This document shows, one piece after another, positions 16,651-26,078 of a DNA stretch of 36,678 nt; the first letter of the stretch is position 1, and the number at the start of each line of letters is the position of its first letter. The DNA is from Segatella oulorum JCM 14966. GTDB lineage: Bacteria > Bacteroidota > Bacteroidia > Bacteroidales > Bacteroidaceae. The stretch covers positions 1 to 36,678 of the forward strand of contig NZ_BAJQ01000027.1 of assembly GCF_000613785.1 (NCBI RefSeq). The letters are read 5' to 3'. Made by a program: the position numbers and the translations under genes. Below the pieces are notes generated by a model. That model did not search any database and had not been told where the DNA came from. It saw only the letters and a program-made list of their open reading frames with translations.

Positions 16651-18032
16651 TTATCCAAATAAAGTTCGTAGTGCCTCTTCAACCTTTTTCACGGGGTGGA
16701 GGGCAATGTTATATTTTCGTTTGTCGAAGCCTTTGAGGTTGTAGGCGGGGATAATCATGTGGGTGAAGCCCAACTTTTCGGCTTCGGCAATGCGCTGTTC
16801 GATGCGGCTCACGGGTCGCACTTCGCCGCTCAATCCCACTTCGCCTGCCATGCACCAACCTGCTTCGATGGCCGTGTCGACGTTGCTCGAGAGCACGGCC
16901 GCAATGACGCTGAGGTCCATGGCCAAGTCGGTTACACGCAGTCCGCCGGCAATGTTGATGAACACGTCTTTCTGCATGAGTTTAAAGCCCACGCGCTTTT
17001 CGAGCACGGCCAGCAACATGTTGAGGCGGCGTTGGTCGAAGCCAGTGGCTGTGCGCTGTGGCGTGCCGTATGCGGCCGACGAAACCAAGGCTTGTGTTTC
17101 GACCAAGAAGGGGCGCACGCCTTCGATGGCGGCAGAGATGGCCACGCCCGAAAGGCCTTCGTGGTCTTGCGTGAGCAGCAATTCAGAGGGATTGGAAACG
17201 GGGCGCAGGCCATCTTGTCGCATTTCGTAGATGCCGAGTTCCGACGTGCTTCCGAACCGATTTTTGATGGCGCGCAGAATGCGATACATGTAGTGCTGGT
17301 CGCCTTCGAATTGGATAACGGTGTCGACAATGTGTTCTAAAATCTTCGGTCCGGCCAACGTTCCTTCCTTATTGATGTGGCCAATGAGGATGACGGGGAT
17401 GCCGCTCGTCTTGGCGAAGCGCAGCAAGGCCGAAGCACATTCGCGCACCTGTGTGATGCTGCCGGGCGAACTCTCCACCTCTGAGGTGGAAATGGTTTGG
17501 ATGGAATCGATGATGACGAGCTCGGGCTTGGCCTCTTTGATGCTGTCGAAGATGTTTTCTAACGACGTTTCGCACAGCACTTGCACGGCACCGTTGCCTC
17601 CGATGCGCTCGGCACGCATCTTAATTTGATGGGCGCTCTCTTCGCCGCTCACATAAAGGATGTCGCGGTTTTGCATGCGCAGAATGGTTTGCAGCGTGAG
17701 GGTGCTTTTGCCAATGCCGGGCTCGCCGCCTAAAAGCACTATGCTACCCGGCACCAATCCGCCGCCCAACACGCGGTTGAGCTCGGCATCTTGCATGTCG
17801 ATGCGTGGCTCGTCTTGTGCCGAAATCTCGTGTAGGAATTGCGGTTTGTTGTGGTGTTCCAACTTGTTGCGCACGGCGTGGGCTGCCGATTTCGCCGCCA
17901 TCGACCCCGAGTCGGCTGCAATTCTGATTTCCTTGTAGGTGTTCCATTGTCCGCAAGCGGGGCATTTGCCAATCCATTTGGCCGACTCTTGTCCGCAGTT
18001 GCTGCACACGTAGCTATTTTGTCTTTTGCCAT
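16651..18032 (-). CDS. radA: DNA repair protein RadA, with a -1 frameshift at the N-terminus
   Basis: RecA-like helicase that processes branch-migration intermediates in recombination and stalled forks. Most of the protein is in the frame from a GTG at 18009, but that start lacks the usual MAK opening and has no upstream ATG. ATG 18032 reads MAKDK in another frame. Adding one A to the AAAA run (17-20 bases inside; plus 18017-18020) yields MAKDKNSYVCSNCGQ, the family N-terminus, and a 460-residue product. Features: zinc finger Cys10/13/25/28, Walker A GEPGIGKST (Lys109), the RadA KNRFG motif, and a Lon-like C-terminal domain. queC follows by 2 bases. Confidence 0.95.
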
Positions 18033-18126
18033 TGCTTTTTGAGTTTTAAAGAAGTTGACTTCGAATTTGTCCGAGCAGCATTCTCATGAAGCGCGAATGC
18101 TGTTCTTACGGCCTTTGAAAGCCACA

Positions 18127-18157
18127 CAAAAGTAAGCATAATATTCGATGTTACAAA
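18127..18157 (-). promoter_or_regulatory. radA-queC promoter
   Basis: On the minus strand TTTG (18154-18157), 19 bases, TACTTTTG (18127-18134): a full Bacteroidetes promoter. It gives a leader of about 90 bases before ATG 18032. Confidence 0.75.
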
Positions 18158-18166
18158 ATTATTTAT

Positions 18167-18174
18167 TACTTTTG
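18167..18174 (+). promoter_or_regulatory. Lipoprotein gene promoter -7 box
   Basis: TACTTTTG, 22 bases before the ATG at 18197; the -33 position reads TTCG. Its upstream half overlaps the divergent radA promoter, so the two may compete. Confidence 0.55.
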
Positions 18175-18196
18175 CACGATATCGAAACGAAGCAAA

Positions 18197-19132
18197 ATGA
18201 AGAAACAATCCCTGTTTTTTGGATGGAATATAAGCGCTTTGTTGGGCGCTGTTTTGTTGCTGGCAGCTTGCGGCTTGTCAGAACACGAACGCCAACGTTT
18301 GTCGCAAGTCGAGCGCATGCGTCTGCAACGCGAAGACTCGTTGGCACTGAAGATTGCCGTGTTGCCCACCTTAGACTGTTTGCCGTTGTATGTGATGAAG
18401 GCGCATCAGCTGTATGACACGGCGCAGTTGGATTTGCGCTTAAAACCCTATTTGGCGCAGATGGATTGCGACACAGCCTTTCGTAATCGGCGTGTGGAGG
18501 GCATGGTGAGCGATCTTGTGCGCACAGAGCGCCTGAAACAGCAGGGAATCGGCGTAGACTATCTCACCGCCACCAATGCTTATTGGCAACTCTACACCAA
18601 TCGGTTGGCGCGTTTGCGGCGGCTCAATCAGTTGGGCGATAAGATGGTGGCGATGACGCGCTTCTCGGCAACCGATTATTTAACCAATCGCACCCTCGAC
18701 ACGGTGAAGACGCGTGCGCAGGTGTTTCGCGTGCAATTCAATAATGTGCTGATACGGTTGGATATGTTGCTCAACAACGAGATTGATGCTCTTTGGCTGA
18801 CCGAACCACAAGCCACAAAGGCGCGAATCTTGGGAAATCCCATGTTACGCGATAGCCGCGACTTCAAAGTGGCGTTGGGTGTGTTGGCCTTGCGCACGGC
18901 CGGTGTGAGCGATGCTCGGCGTAAAGCGCAACTGGCAGCTTTCGTAAAAGGATATAATCGAGCGTGTGATTCGCTGAATCAGCGCGGCTTGCAGGCCTAT
19001 GCCGATGTGATAGCGCGGCAGTGCAAAGCTGATAAAGCCACACTCCAAGCATTGCCTAAATTGCATTATTCACACATCGCGCCACCGCGTCAACAGGATA
19101 TTGCCGTGGCGGCGCACGCATTTAAAGATTAA
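18197..19132 (+). CDS. Putative periplasmic-binding-protein-like lipoprotein
   Basis: The 311-residue product has a lipoprotein signal peptide (LLGAVLLLAAC, Cys25), then a charged coil (HERQRLSQVERMRLQREDS). From about residue 52 it resembles type 2 periplasmic binding proteins of the NitT/TauT-THI5 kind: KIAVLPTLDCLPLYVMKAHQLYD, a middle VSDLVRTERLKQQG, then NNEIDALWLTEPQATKARILGNP and AFVKGYNRACDSLNQRG. No ABC permease or ATPase gene is nearby, so a sensing or scavenging role is possible. The assignment rests on motif resemblance. It ends at the base before the next gene's ATG, so the two form an operon. Confidence 0.8.
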   Translation: MKKQSLFFGWNISALLGAVLLLAACGLSEHERQRLSQVERMRLQREDSLALKIAVLPTLDCLPLYVMKAHQLYDTAQLDLRLKPYLAQMDCDTAFRNRRVEGMVSDLVRTERLKQQGIGVDYLTATNAYWQLYTNRLARLRRLNQLGDKMVAMTRFSATDYLTNRTLDTVKTRAQVFRVQFNNVLIRLDMLLNNEIDALWLTEPQATKARILGNPMLRDSRDFKVALGVLALRTAGVSDARRKAQLAAFVKGYNRACDSLNQRGLQAYADVIARQCKADKATLQALPKLHYSHIAPPRQQDIAVAAHAFKD

Positions 19133-21550
19133 ATGATGGAGTTCGAACATACTTATTTGGGAGCGGTGCATTCGGCTATCCTTTATGATCGGGATGTGGC
19201 CGAGGCGTTAAATTTATTTTCTGAGGAGTTCGCTTCGGGTGATTATCCCCAATTCGAAACGCGGTTGCAGACCATTTCGTCGAATTATGATTTGATGAAA
19301 GATTATATGCGGCGCGGTTTTCAAGACCCCATGCGCAATCAACTCTACACCGACATGTTGCATCAACTCTACAGCCTTTATTTCGATGTGGCGCTGGATG
19401 AGGAAATCTATGCAACGAGCTATTATCAGCTGGCGGCGCAACATGCAAAGCACATTGATTTGGGCGACGGCGCATGGGTGGATGATTTAGAGCGCTATGT
19501 GCAAGATGTTGCCATGCTCTCGTTGGAAACGAGCAAAGAAAAACCATCCGCCACGCGGCAGTTGCGCCATGCGCACGAGCAACAGTTGGCCAAGATTTTC
19601 GATGCCATCATCGTGTCGCCCTTTTGGAACGAAAGCATTTGCGCACAGATGAAACGCCTGTTCTCAAGTCCGTTGATAGATGTTTACGATGCCCAGGCGT
19701 TAGTTTCGGCCGTGATGCTGAGCGGACTCAACCGCATCGATCCCTCGCGCTTCATCTTGCTTTGGGAGGTGTGGCAGCAGGCCGACGACGACGAGTTGCG
19801 GCAGCGGGCGCTGGTGGGCTGGCGCTTGATGTTGACCCACAAAGATTTTCACCGCATAGAAAGCTGCGATGCGCACTTCACGGCAGCGCTCAAAGGAGCC
19901 GAGGGCGAAAAGCTCAAAGCGTTGTTGCTGTCGATTGACGAGCAGCTCATTTATTGCAGCAATGCGCGCAACGACATGCAGACCATTCAGCGCGACATCC
20001 TGCCCGACATGATCAAACGGGCGAAAACCGATTTGCTGCACGACAATATTTTCCCGCATGACGAGGCCGATATCAACGATATTCTTTATCCCGACAAGGC
20101 CGAAAAGGACATGGAGCGCATGGAGCAGCACATGAAAGAGTTGGCCGACATGCAGCAGCAAGGCATGGATGTTTATTTCGGCGGCTTTGCACAAATGAAG
20201 CGCTTCCCTTTCTTTGCGACGTTGAGCAACTGGTTTGTGCCTTTCTCGCCATCGAATGCCGCCTTAGACGAGCCGTTGGAAACGTTGGGGCAGCAGGGCT
20301 TCATCGCCTCCTTGTTTCAGACAGGCCCCTTTTGCGACTCCGACAAATATTCGTTCCTCTTTGCCGTGCAGCGCATTTACAGCCAGATGCCGCCCCAGCT
20401 GCGCGACATGATGCGCCATGCCAAGATGGCCATCGACGAGGAGCATTTGCCCAAAGATCTCTCAGCCTTTCGGCGTCGGCAATATCTGCAAAGCCTCTAC
20501 CGTTTCTTTGCGCTCAACGATTGGCGCAAAGACTTTCGCAACCCCATGCCCGATTTGGATGACCAGGACAATCATAATTTAGCTTTCTTGACCGACTATT
20601 TCCACATCGGCAATGCGCTTCAAGAGGCTGTTACGCTCATTGCGCTGGCCGAGCGGCGTGCCCATTGGCCGATGGCTTATGCCTTGTTTGAACATTACAA
20701 AATTCCTTTCTACAGGTGGGATGGCATTCTCCCCGATAAACTCGATAGCATGCTGACCTATCTGCGTTTGCGCATACGTTTTGAAAGATATGAAAAGGTA
20801 CACGGCGAGCTGTCGTGTTTTTGGGAAGACTTGGGAACGCACGCCAGCCAGTTGATTTATCTCTCGGCGCTGAGCAATCCCGAAAGTGGGCTCAGATATG
20901 AAGATTTGTTTGACCGCACCAACCCGCCGACCAGCGTATCTATGCAGGTGGAACGCAACGTGCGCTTCACATCCGACGTGGATTTGCGCCGCTGTGCCGC
21001 AGCCTATTATTGCAATCATGAGTGGGAGGCGGCGGCGTTGGCCTATCGCGAACTGTTGCGGCGCGACGAGCGCACGGAGTATAAAATTTATTTGGGCTTG
21101 GCCTTGGCGCAGCAACGGCTGTTCGATGAGGCGTTGAAACTGCTCTATCCCCTTTATTTCGACACCCCCTCGTTGCCGGTGACGCGTGCCATTGCCTGGA
21201 TTTTGCTCAATCAAACGCAGCTCGAACGCGCCGATCGCCTTTACGACGAGCTGTTTGCGCAGCACGAACTCGTGGCCGACGACTATCTCAACGCGGCCTA
21301 TGCCAAATGGTTTTTGCGGAAGATGGATGCCGCCATCCAGTTGCTCGTGCAATGGCAGAAGCACAAGCTAAAACCTGTCGGAGGGGCTACTCCCGAGAAC
21401 AACGTGCAACATGATAGGCCGGGCAAGTTGAGAGGCATGTTGATGGATGCTTTCAAACAAGATTGGAGCACGTTGAAGGCAAATGGCATCTCAAAAATTG
21501 AATTGCGCTTGATGGCCGATCTCGCGGCCAATGCGCTATTGCTTTCTTGA
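19133..21550 (+). CDS. Large alpha-helical TPR-like protein
   Basis: An 805-residue protein without signal peptide or membrane segment, probably cytosolic. I do not recognise a named family. The sequence is almost all helical and rich in Leu, Ala, Gln and Asp. About residues 618-742 show TPR-like helix pairs (AYYCNHEWEAAALAYRELLRRD, YLGLALAQQRLFDEALKLLY, LLNQTQLERADRLYDELFAQ, AYAKWFLRKMDAAIQLLVQW, read as adjoining segments). A Met/Glu-rich region near 310-350 may be a coiled coil. Two adjacent ATG codons (19133, 19136) follow the lipoprotein stop directly. Such proteins usually scaffold protein-protein contacts. The gene faces rho across array C. Confidence 0.8.
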   Translation: MMEFEHTYLGAVHSAILYDRDVAEALNLFSEEFASGDYPQFETRLQTISSNYDLMKDYMRRGFQDPMRNQLYTDMLHQLYSLYFDVALDEEIYATSYYQLAAQHAKHIDLGDGAWVDDLERYVQDVAMLSLETSKEKPSATRQLRHAHEQQLAKIFDAIIVSPFWNESICAQMKRLFSSPLIDVYDAQALVSAVMLSGLNRIDPSRFILLWEVWQQADDDELRQRALVGWRLMLTHKDFHRIESCDAHFTAALKGAEGEKLKALLLSIDEQLIYCSNARNDMQTIQRDILPDMIKRAKTDLLHDNIFPHDEADINDILYPDKAEKDMERMEQHMKELADMQQQGMDVYFGGFAQMKRFPFFATLSNWFVPFSPSNAALDEPLETLGQQGFIASLFQTGPFCDSDKYSFLFAVQRIYSQMPPQLRDMMRHAKMAIDEEHLPKDLSAFRRRQYLQSLYRFFALNDWRKDFRNPMPDLDDQDNHNLAFLTDYFHIGNALQEAVTLIALAERRAHWPMAYALFEHYKIPFYRWDGILPDKLDSMLTYLRLRIRFERYEKVHGELSCFWEDLGTHASQLIYLSALSNPESGLRYEDLFDRTNPPTSVSMQVERNVRFTSDVDLRRCAAAYYCNHEWEAAALAYRELLRRDERTEYKIYLGLALAQQRLFDEALKLLYPLYFDTPSLPVTRAIAWILLNQTQLERADRLYDELFAQHELVADDYLNAAYAKWFLRKMDAAIQLLVQWQKHKLKPVGGATPENNVQHDRPGKLRGMLMDAFKQDWSTLKANGISKIELRLMADLAANALLLS

Positions 21551-21600
21551 ATGTGCAACCGTCATGCACCACGAGAAATTTTATTTTCCGCGCAAACAAT

Positions 21601-21812
21601 CCTGCGGCGCAGAAAAAACTCGTTGTTTTTTGACGCGCGACCCTGCGGCGCAGAAAAAACTCAGTTTTTTTGACTTGCAATCCTGCGGCGCAGAAAAACT
21701 CGGTTTTTTTGACTTGCAACCCTGCGGCGCAGAAAAACTCGGTTTTTTTGACTTGCAACCCTGCGGCGCAGAAAAAACTCAGTTTTTTTTGACTTGCAAC
21801 CTTGCGGCGCAG
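21601..21812. repeat. Array C: six tandem 39-41 bp units with two hairpins each
   Basis: Units begin CCTGCGGCGCAG at 21601, 21642, 21682, 21721, 21760 and 21800 (the last one CCTTGCGGCGCAG), giving steps of 41, 40, 39, 39 and 40. Each holds a GC hairpin CTGCG-G-CGCAG followed by a second, A/T-rich one of the AAAAAACTC / GTTTTTTT kind. On either strand the second hairpin ends in a T run, so each unit looks like a small bidirectional terminator. The array lies between the 3' ends of the TPR gene and rho. Steps of 40 and 41 break any reading frame. Confidence 0.93.
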
Positions 21813-21901
21813 AAAATCCCGAGGCGCTACTGCCAACTGACCTTTTTGGCAACAGTGGAAAAACATTTTCGCGGTGGCAGCACCTTCGTTGTTGCAAAAA
21901 G

Positions 21902-21936
21902 AAAAATCCGCAAACAGCGTGTGTCTGCGGATTTTT
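21902..21936. terminator. Bidirectional terminator between array C and rho
   Basis: Perfect 11-bp arms AAAAATCCGCA (21902-21912) and TGCGGATTTTT (21926-21936) with a 13-base loop, about 25 bases past the rho stop. It has T5 on either strand, a strong intrinsic terminator shape for rho and for transcription from the left. Confidence 0.88.
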
Positions 21937-21959
21937 AGTTTCGTTTTGCGGTCAACGGC

Positions 21960-23984
21960 CTACGAATTCATCGAGAGCAAGAACTCGTCGTTGTCGCGCG
22001 TGTGCGCCATTCGGCTGTGAATAGCGTTCATGGCTTCGATGGGATTCATGTCGCTGATGAATTTGCGCAATATCCACATGCGGTCGAGCGTGGTCTTGTC
22101 TTGCAGCAAATCGTCGCGGCGGGTGCTCGAAGCCACGAGGTTGACAGCCGGGAAGATGCGCTTGTTGCTGAGCGAGCGGTCGAGCTGCAACTCCATGTTA
22201 CCCGTGCCTTTGAATTCCTCGAAAATCACTTCGTCCATCTTGCTGCCCGTGTCGATGAGGGCCGTTGCGATGATGGTGAGCGAGCCGCCGCCTTCGATGT
22301 TGCGCGCTGCACCAAAGAAGCGTTTGGGCTTTTGCAGGGCGTTGGCATCCACACCACCCGTGAGCACCTTGCCGCTGGCAGGGCTCACCGTGTTGTAGGC
22401 GCGGGCCAAGCGGGTGATGGAGTCGAGGAATATCACCACGTCGTGACCACATTCCACCATGCGTTTGGCCTTTTCGAGCACGATGCCGGCGATTTTCACG
22501 TGGCGTTCAGCCGGCTCATCGAAGGTCGATGCAATGACTTCGGCATTCACCGTGCGCGCCATGTCGGTCACTTCCTCCGGGCGTTCGTCAATGAGCAACA
22601 TCATCAAGTAGGCCTCGGGGTGATTGGCTGCGATGGCGTTGGCAATGTCTTTCATCAAGATGGTCTTACCCGTCTTGGGTTGTGCCACGATGAGGGCGCG
22701 CTGACCTTTGCCGATGGGCGAGAACAGGTCGACGATGCGTGTGGAGAGATTGGTGGTGCGGCGGTCGCCACAGAGCGTGAATTTCTCTTCGGGGAAGAGT
22801 GGGGTGAGGTGTTCAAAGGGCATGCGATCGCGCATTTCGGCAGGGTCGCGGCCATTGATTTTGTCGATGCTGGTGAGTGGAAAATATTTCTCACCTTCAT
22901 GGGGTGGGCGCACATGGCATTCAATGACATCGCCCGTTTTCAAACCGTGTTTCTTGATGATGTTGGCGGTGATGTAGACATCGTCGGGCGATGAGAGGTA
23001 GTTGTAGTCGCTGGAACGCAGGAAACCGTAGCCGTCGGACATCACTTCGAGCACGCCGTTGGCGCTGATGAGATTGGTAAAATCAAATTTCTCCTCGGTG
23101 GGTCGGGTGGGAGCCTGCCGTTGAAAGCTCTGCTGGTTGGCCATGCCGATGGTGGGGTTGTCAAACATGTCGTAGTTGGGCACCGCACCTTGATCTTCGA
23201 TAGGGATGTCAACAGCGATGATAAAGTCTGTGCCATCGCCGGGGTCGCCCTCCCAAACACCGGCGCGCGTTTCTTCAGGTGCGGTCTTCCGCTCCTTGCC
23301 GCGGTCTTTAATTTTGGCTTGCAGTTGCGCCAACAGATCCTCTTTCTCGCTGTCGTTATCGCTGTTGGCTGCCGTGTTGAATTGTGCTTCGGGAATGGCA
23401 AACTCGGGGATGTCTGCCTGCTTTTGCGTTGCAGCCGTGGCTTCAGGCGCATCATTCGCAGCCTCTTTTCCGGCAGCCTCGGCGGTTTTGGCTTCTGCAA
23501 CGTTTTCTTCTGCGGCCGAACTTTCGGTTGTTTCTTCCGCATCAGGTGCCTTTTGTGCAGCTTCTGCAGCAGCAATGATTTCAAGTTCTTTTTTCGATTT
23601 CCGTCCTCTGTGTTTGGGCATCGTGGCCAAAACCTCTTCGAGGTTCTCGGCCTTTGTGTTTTCTTCAACAGTTTTTGCTTCCATATCAGTTTCATTAAAG
23701 AGCGATTTCTGCTCCAAATTGGTTGCCTTTTTCTTTGTGTCGAGATTTTCTCCAGCTTTTCCTTTCACGCTATATACGTGGTCAGACTCCTTTTTAGCAA
23801 TGCGTGTGCGTTTTCTTTTCGTTGTCAAGGGGTTTTTGTTTCCCTCTTCAATCGCTTGCTTGTCGAGTATCGCATAAATGATATCCTCTTGGCTATCATT
23901 GGCATGAATTGTTGCACCTAAGCCTTCTGCGATTACTTTTAAATCCGGAATGCTTTTAGGTAATAGCTCATCTTTACTATACAT
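21960..23984 (-). CDS. rho: Transcription termination factor Rho with Bacteroidetes-type insertion
   Basis: Hexameric RNA-dependent ATPase that ends transcripts. At 674 residues it is far longer than E. coli Rho (419). The N-terminal Rho_N helix-extended part ([19 protein letters not shown], residues 5-23) is followed by a basic and then Ala/Glu-rich, low-complexity insertion of roughly 200 residues (about 55-290). This is known for Bacteroidetes Rho and proposed to drive phase separation in some species. The cold-shock RNA-binding domain ([15 protein letters not shown]), Walker A (VAQPKTGKT, about 430-438) and the hexamer-contact regions follow. The ATG 23984 start is supported by a promoter 76 bases upstream. 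Confidence 0.97.
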   Translation of the reverse strand: MYSKDELLPKSIPDLKVIAEGLGATIHANDSQEDIIYAILDKQAIEEGNKNPLTTKRKRTRIAKKESDHVYSVKGKAGENLDTKKKATNLEQKSLFNETDMEAKTVEENTKAENLEEVLATMPKHRGRKSKKELEIIAAAEAAQKAPDAEETTESSAAEENVAEAKTAEAAGKEAANDAPEATAATQKQADIPEFAIPEAQFNTAANSDNDSEKEDLLAQLQAKIKDRGKERKTAPEETRAGVWEGDPGDGTDFIIAVDIPIEDQGAVPNYDMFDNPTIGMANQQSFQRQAPTRPTEEKFDFTNLISANGVLEVMSDGYGFLRSSDYNYLSSPDDVYITANIIKKHGLKTGDVIECHVRPPHEGEKYFPLTSIDKINGRDPAEMRDRMPFEHLTPLFPEEKFTLCGDRRTTNLSTRIVDLFSPIGKGQRALIVAQPKTGKTILMKDIANAIAANHPEAYLMMLLIDERPEEVTDMARTVNAEVIASTFDEPAERHVKIAGIVLEKAKRMVECGHDVVIFLDSITRLARAYNTVSPASGKVLTGGVDANALQKPKRFFGAARNIEGGGSLTIIATALIDTGSKMDEVIFEEFKGTGNMELQLDRSLSNKRIFPAVNLVASSTRRDDLLQDKTTLDRMWILRKFISDMNPIEAMNAIHSRMAHTRDNDEFLLSMNS

Positions 23985-24059
23985 ATCTAATTGTATGTGA
24001 AAATATTTTGTTGATGGAATAACGTTTCACGGATGGAAACGCCTTGTTTTTAATTGCTG

Positions 24060-24090
24060 CAAAGGTAAATAAAATATTTGTATGTGCAAA
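24060..24090 (-). promoter_or_regulatory. rho promoter
   Basis: On the minus strand TTTG (24087-24090), 19 bases, TACCTTTG (24060-24067): a textbook Bacteroidetes promoter. The leader is about 70 bases. Its -33 box touches the T run of the rpsA terminator. Confidence 0.85.
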
Positions 24091-24118
24091 AAAAGAGCCT
24101 GCTTTTTTCAAAGCAGAC
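24091..24118 (-). terminator. rpsA intrinsic terminator
   Basis: On the minus strand GTCTGCTTT pairs with AAAGCAGGC (9 bp with one U-G) across a GAAA loop, followed by TCTTTTTTT. It starts 28 bases after the rpsA stop and separates rpsA from the rho promoter. Confidence 0.9.
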
Positions 24119-24145
24119 CCCCTAATATGAAGTGAAAAAGAATGA

Positions 24146-25927
24146 TTATTCGCCTTTTTCCATCTTAGCTTTCAAATCAGCCAGCACGTCTAAGTCGCCT
24201 AAAGAGGTTCCGGCTGTTACGTTGTTGATTTGAGCAGCTGCGTCGCCCTTGTGTGCATTGTGCTTGCGTGTGGGCTTCGTTGCAACGACATCGTCCTTGC
24301 CTTCTTCAAATGTGCGGCTGTGAGAGAGGATGATACGCTTGGTATCTTTCACAAACTCTATTACCTTGAAGGGCAGTTCTTCACCAAGTTGTGCTTGCGA
24401 ACCATCTTCCTTCACGAGGTGTTTGGGTGTTGCAAAACCTTCACCACCTTCGTTCAATGTAATGACTGCACCCTTGTCCATGAGCTGTGTAATCTTACCT
24501 ACGTGCACAGAACCTGGGGTATAGAGTGTTTCATAAGTATCCCAAGGATTGTCTTCGAGCTGCTTATGGCCAAGGCTCAAACGGCGATTTTCCTTATCGA
24601 TGTCTAAAACAACTACTTCGATCTCATCCCCTACATTGGTGAATTCTGAAGGATGCTTAACTTTTTTCGTCCATGACAAGTCGCTGATGTGAATTAAGCC
24701 ATCAACACCTTCTTCGAGTTCAACGAAGATACCAAAGTTGGTGAAGTTGCGAACCTTTGCAGTGTGCTTGCTACCTACAGGATATTTCACCTCAATAGCC
24801 TCCCAAGGATCTTCCTTCAGTTGCTTGATACCCAAGCTCATCTTACGCTCATCGCGATCGAGCGTCAGGATAACTGCCTCAACTTCGTCGCCAACATGCA
24901 AGAAATCTTGTGCTGAACGGAGATGCTGACTCCATGACATTTCGCTCACGTGGATTAAGCCTTCAACGCCGGGTTGAATTTCAACAAATGCACCATAGTC
25001 AGCAATTACAACAACTTTACCTTTCACATGGTCGCCCACTTTGAGGTCGGGACTCAAGGCATCCCATGGGTGAGGAGTGAGTTGTTTCAAACCAAGTGCA
25101 ATGCGCTTCTTGCCTTCATCGAAGTCTAAGATAACGACATTAATCTTTTGGTCGAGTGCAACAACCTCATGAGGATCGCTTACGCGGCCCCAAGAAAGGT
25201 CGGTAATGTGAATCAATCCGTCTACACCGCCGAGGTCAACGAATACACCATACGAAGTGATATTCTTCACTGTGCCTTCGAGCACCTGACCCTTCTCTAA
25301 GTGAGAAATAATTTCTTTCTTCTGTGCTTCCAACTCAGCTTCAATCAAAGCCTTGTGAGAAACAACAACGTTGCGGAACTCTTGGTTGATCTTAACCACC
25401 TTGAATTCCATGGTTTTGCCCACGAATACATCGTAGTCGCGTATAGGATGAACGTCAATCTGGCTTCCGGGCAAGAATGCTTCAATACCAAATACATCGA
25501 CAATCATACCACCCTTCGTGCGGCACTTGATATAACCCTGAACAATATCTTCATTCTCAAGGGCAGCATTCACTTCATCCCAGCTCTTGTTGAGACGAGC
25601 TTTCCTGTGAGAAAGCATCAACTGACCTTTCTTGTCTTCTTGGTTTTCAACAAAGACTTCAACTTTGTCACCAACTTTCAAATCGGGGTTATAACGGAAT
25701 TCTGAAGCTGGAATAATACCATCGCTCTTGTAACCGATGTTTACCACAACTTCTTTCTTGTCGAGTGCAATCACGGTGCCCTCTACTACTTGATGCTCCT
25801 GAATTTTATTCAGGGTTTCATCATAGGCCTTTTCAAGGTCTTGCTTGCTGACATTTGCTTGGGTACCGTGCTCAAATTCGTCCCAATCAAAGTCTGCCAA
25901 CGGTTGTACGTTCTTTAAATCTGACAT
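24146..25927 (-). CDS. rpsA: 30S ribosomal protein S1
   Basis: The ribosomal RNA-binding protein that helps load mRNA, important in Bacteroidetes where Shine-Dalgarno sites are rare. At 593 residues it holds six S1 repeats, beginning near residues 47, 130, 216, 300, 387 and 473. Repeats 3-5 show the canonical VKGKVV-YGAFVEI-GVEGLIHVSEMSW pattern; repeats 1, 2 and 6 are more diverged, as usual. A basic/acidic tail follows. ATG 25927 (MSDLKNVQPLADFDWDEFE) fits the family. It has its own promoter candidate and a strong terminator, so it is monocistronic. Confidence 0.97.
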   Translation of the reverse strand: MSDLKNVQPLADFDWDEFEHGTQANVSKQDLEKAYDETLNKIQEHQVVEGTVIALDKKEVVVNIGYKSDGIIPASEFRYNPDLKVGDKVEVFVENQEDKKGQLMLSHRKARLNKSWDEVNAALENEDIVQGYIKCRTKGGMIVDVFGIEAFLPGSQIDVHPIRDYDVFVGKTMEFKVVKINQEFRNVVVSHKALIEAELEAQKKEIISHLEKGQVLEGTVKNITSYGVFVDLGGVDGLIHITDLSWGRVSDPHEVVALDQKINVVILDFDEGKKRIALGLKQLTPHPWDALSPDLKVGDHVKGKVVVIADYGAFVEIQPGVEGLIHVSEMSWSQHLRSAQDFLHVGDEVEAVILTLDRDERKMSLGIKQLKEDPWEAIEVKYPVGSKHTAKVRNFTNFGIFVELEEGVDGLIHISDLSWTKKVKHPSEFTNVGDEIEVVVLDIDKENRRLSLGHKQLEDNPWDTYETLYTPGSVHVGKITQLMDKGAVITLNEGGEGFATPKHLVKEDGSQAQLGEELPFKVIEFVKDTKRIILSHSRTFEEGKDDVVATKPTRKHNAHKGDAAAQINNVTAGTSLGDLDVLADLKAKMEKGE

Positions 25928-26015
25928 AAAAATAATAAAAAATTTAATTAATAAAGTTAGACTTTATGTGAATTGTGGCACACCATATTATAATAGGTGT
26001 GCTCGAAAACGCCTG

Positions 26016-26023
26016 CAAAGGTA
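26016..26023 (-). promoter_or_regulatory. rpsA promoter -7 box
   Basis: Reads TACCTTTG on the minus strand, 88 bases before the rpsA ATG. No TTTG at the -33 distance. The roughly 80-base leader could host S1 autoregulation, though I see no defined structure. Confidence 0.6.
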
Positions 26024-26078
26024 CATGAATTCGTAAGAATGCTATGCTTTTGCACTTTATTTTTCTTGGCGAAAGCAG

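Noticed and set aside
21453..21938. Cys/Lys/Phe-rich repeat proteins across array C
   Set aside because: Frames shift with the 39-41 bp steps, and the low-complexity peptides come from poly-A/T hairpins.
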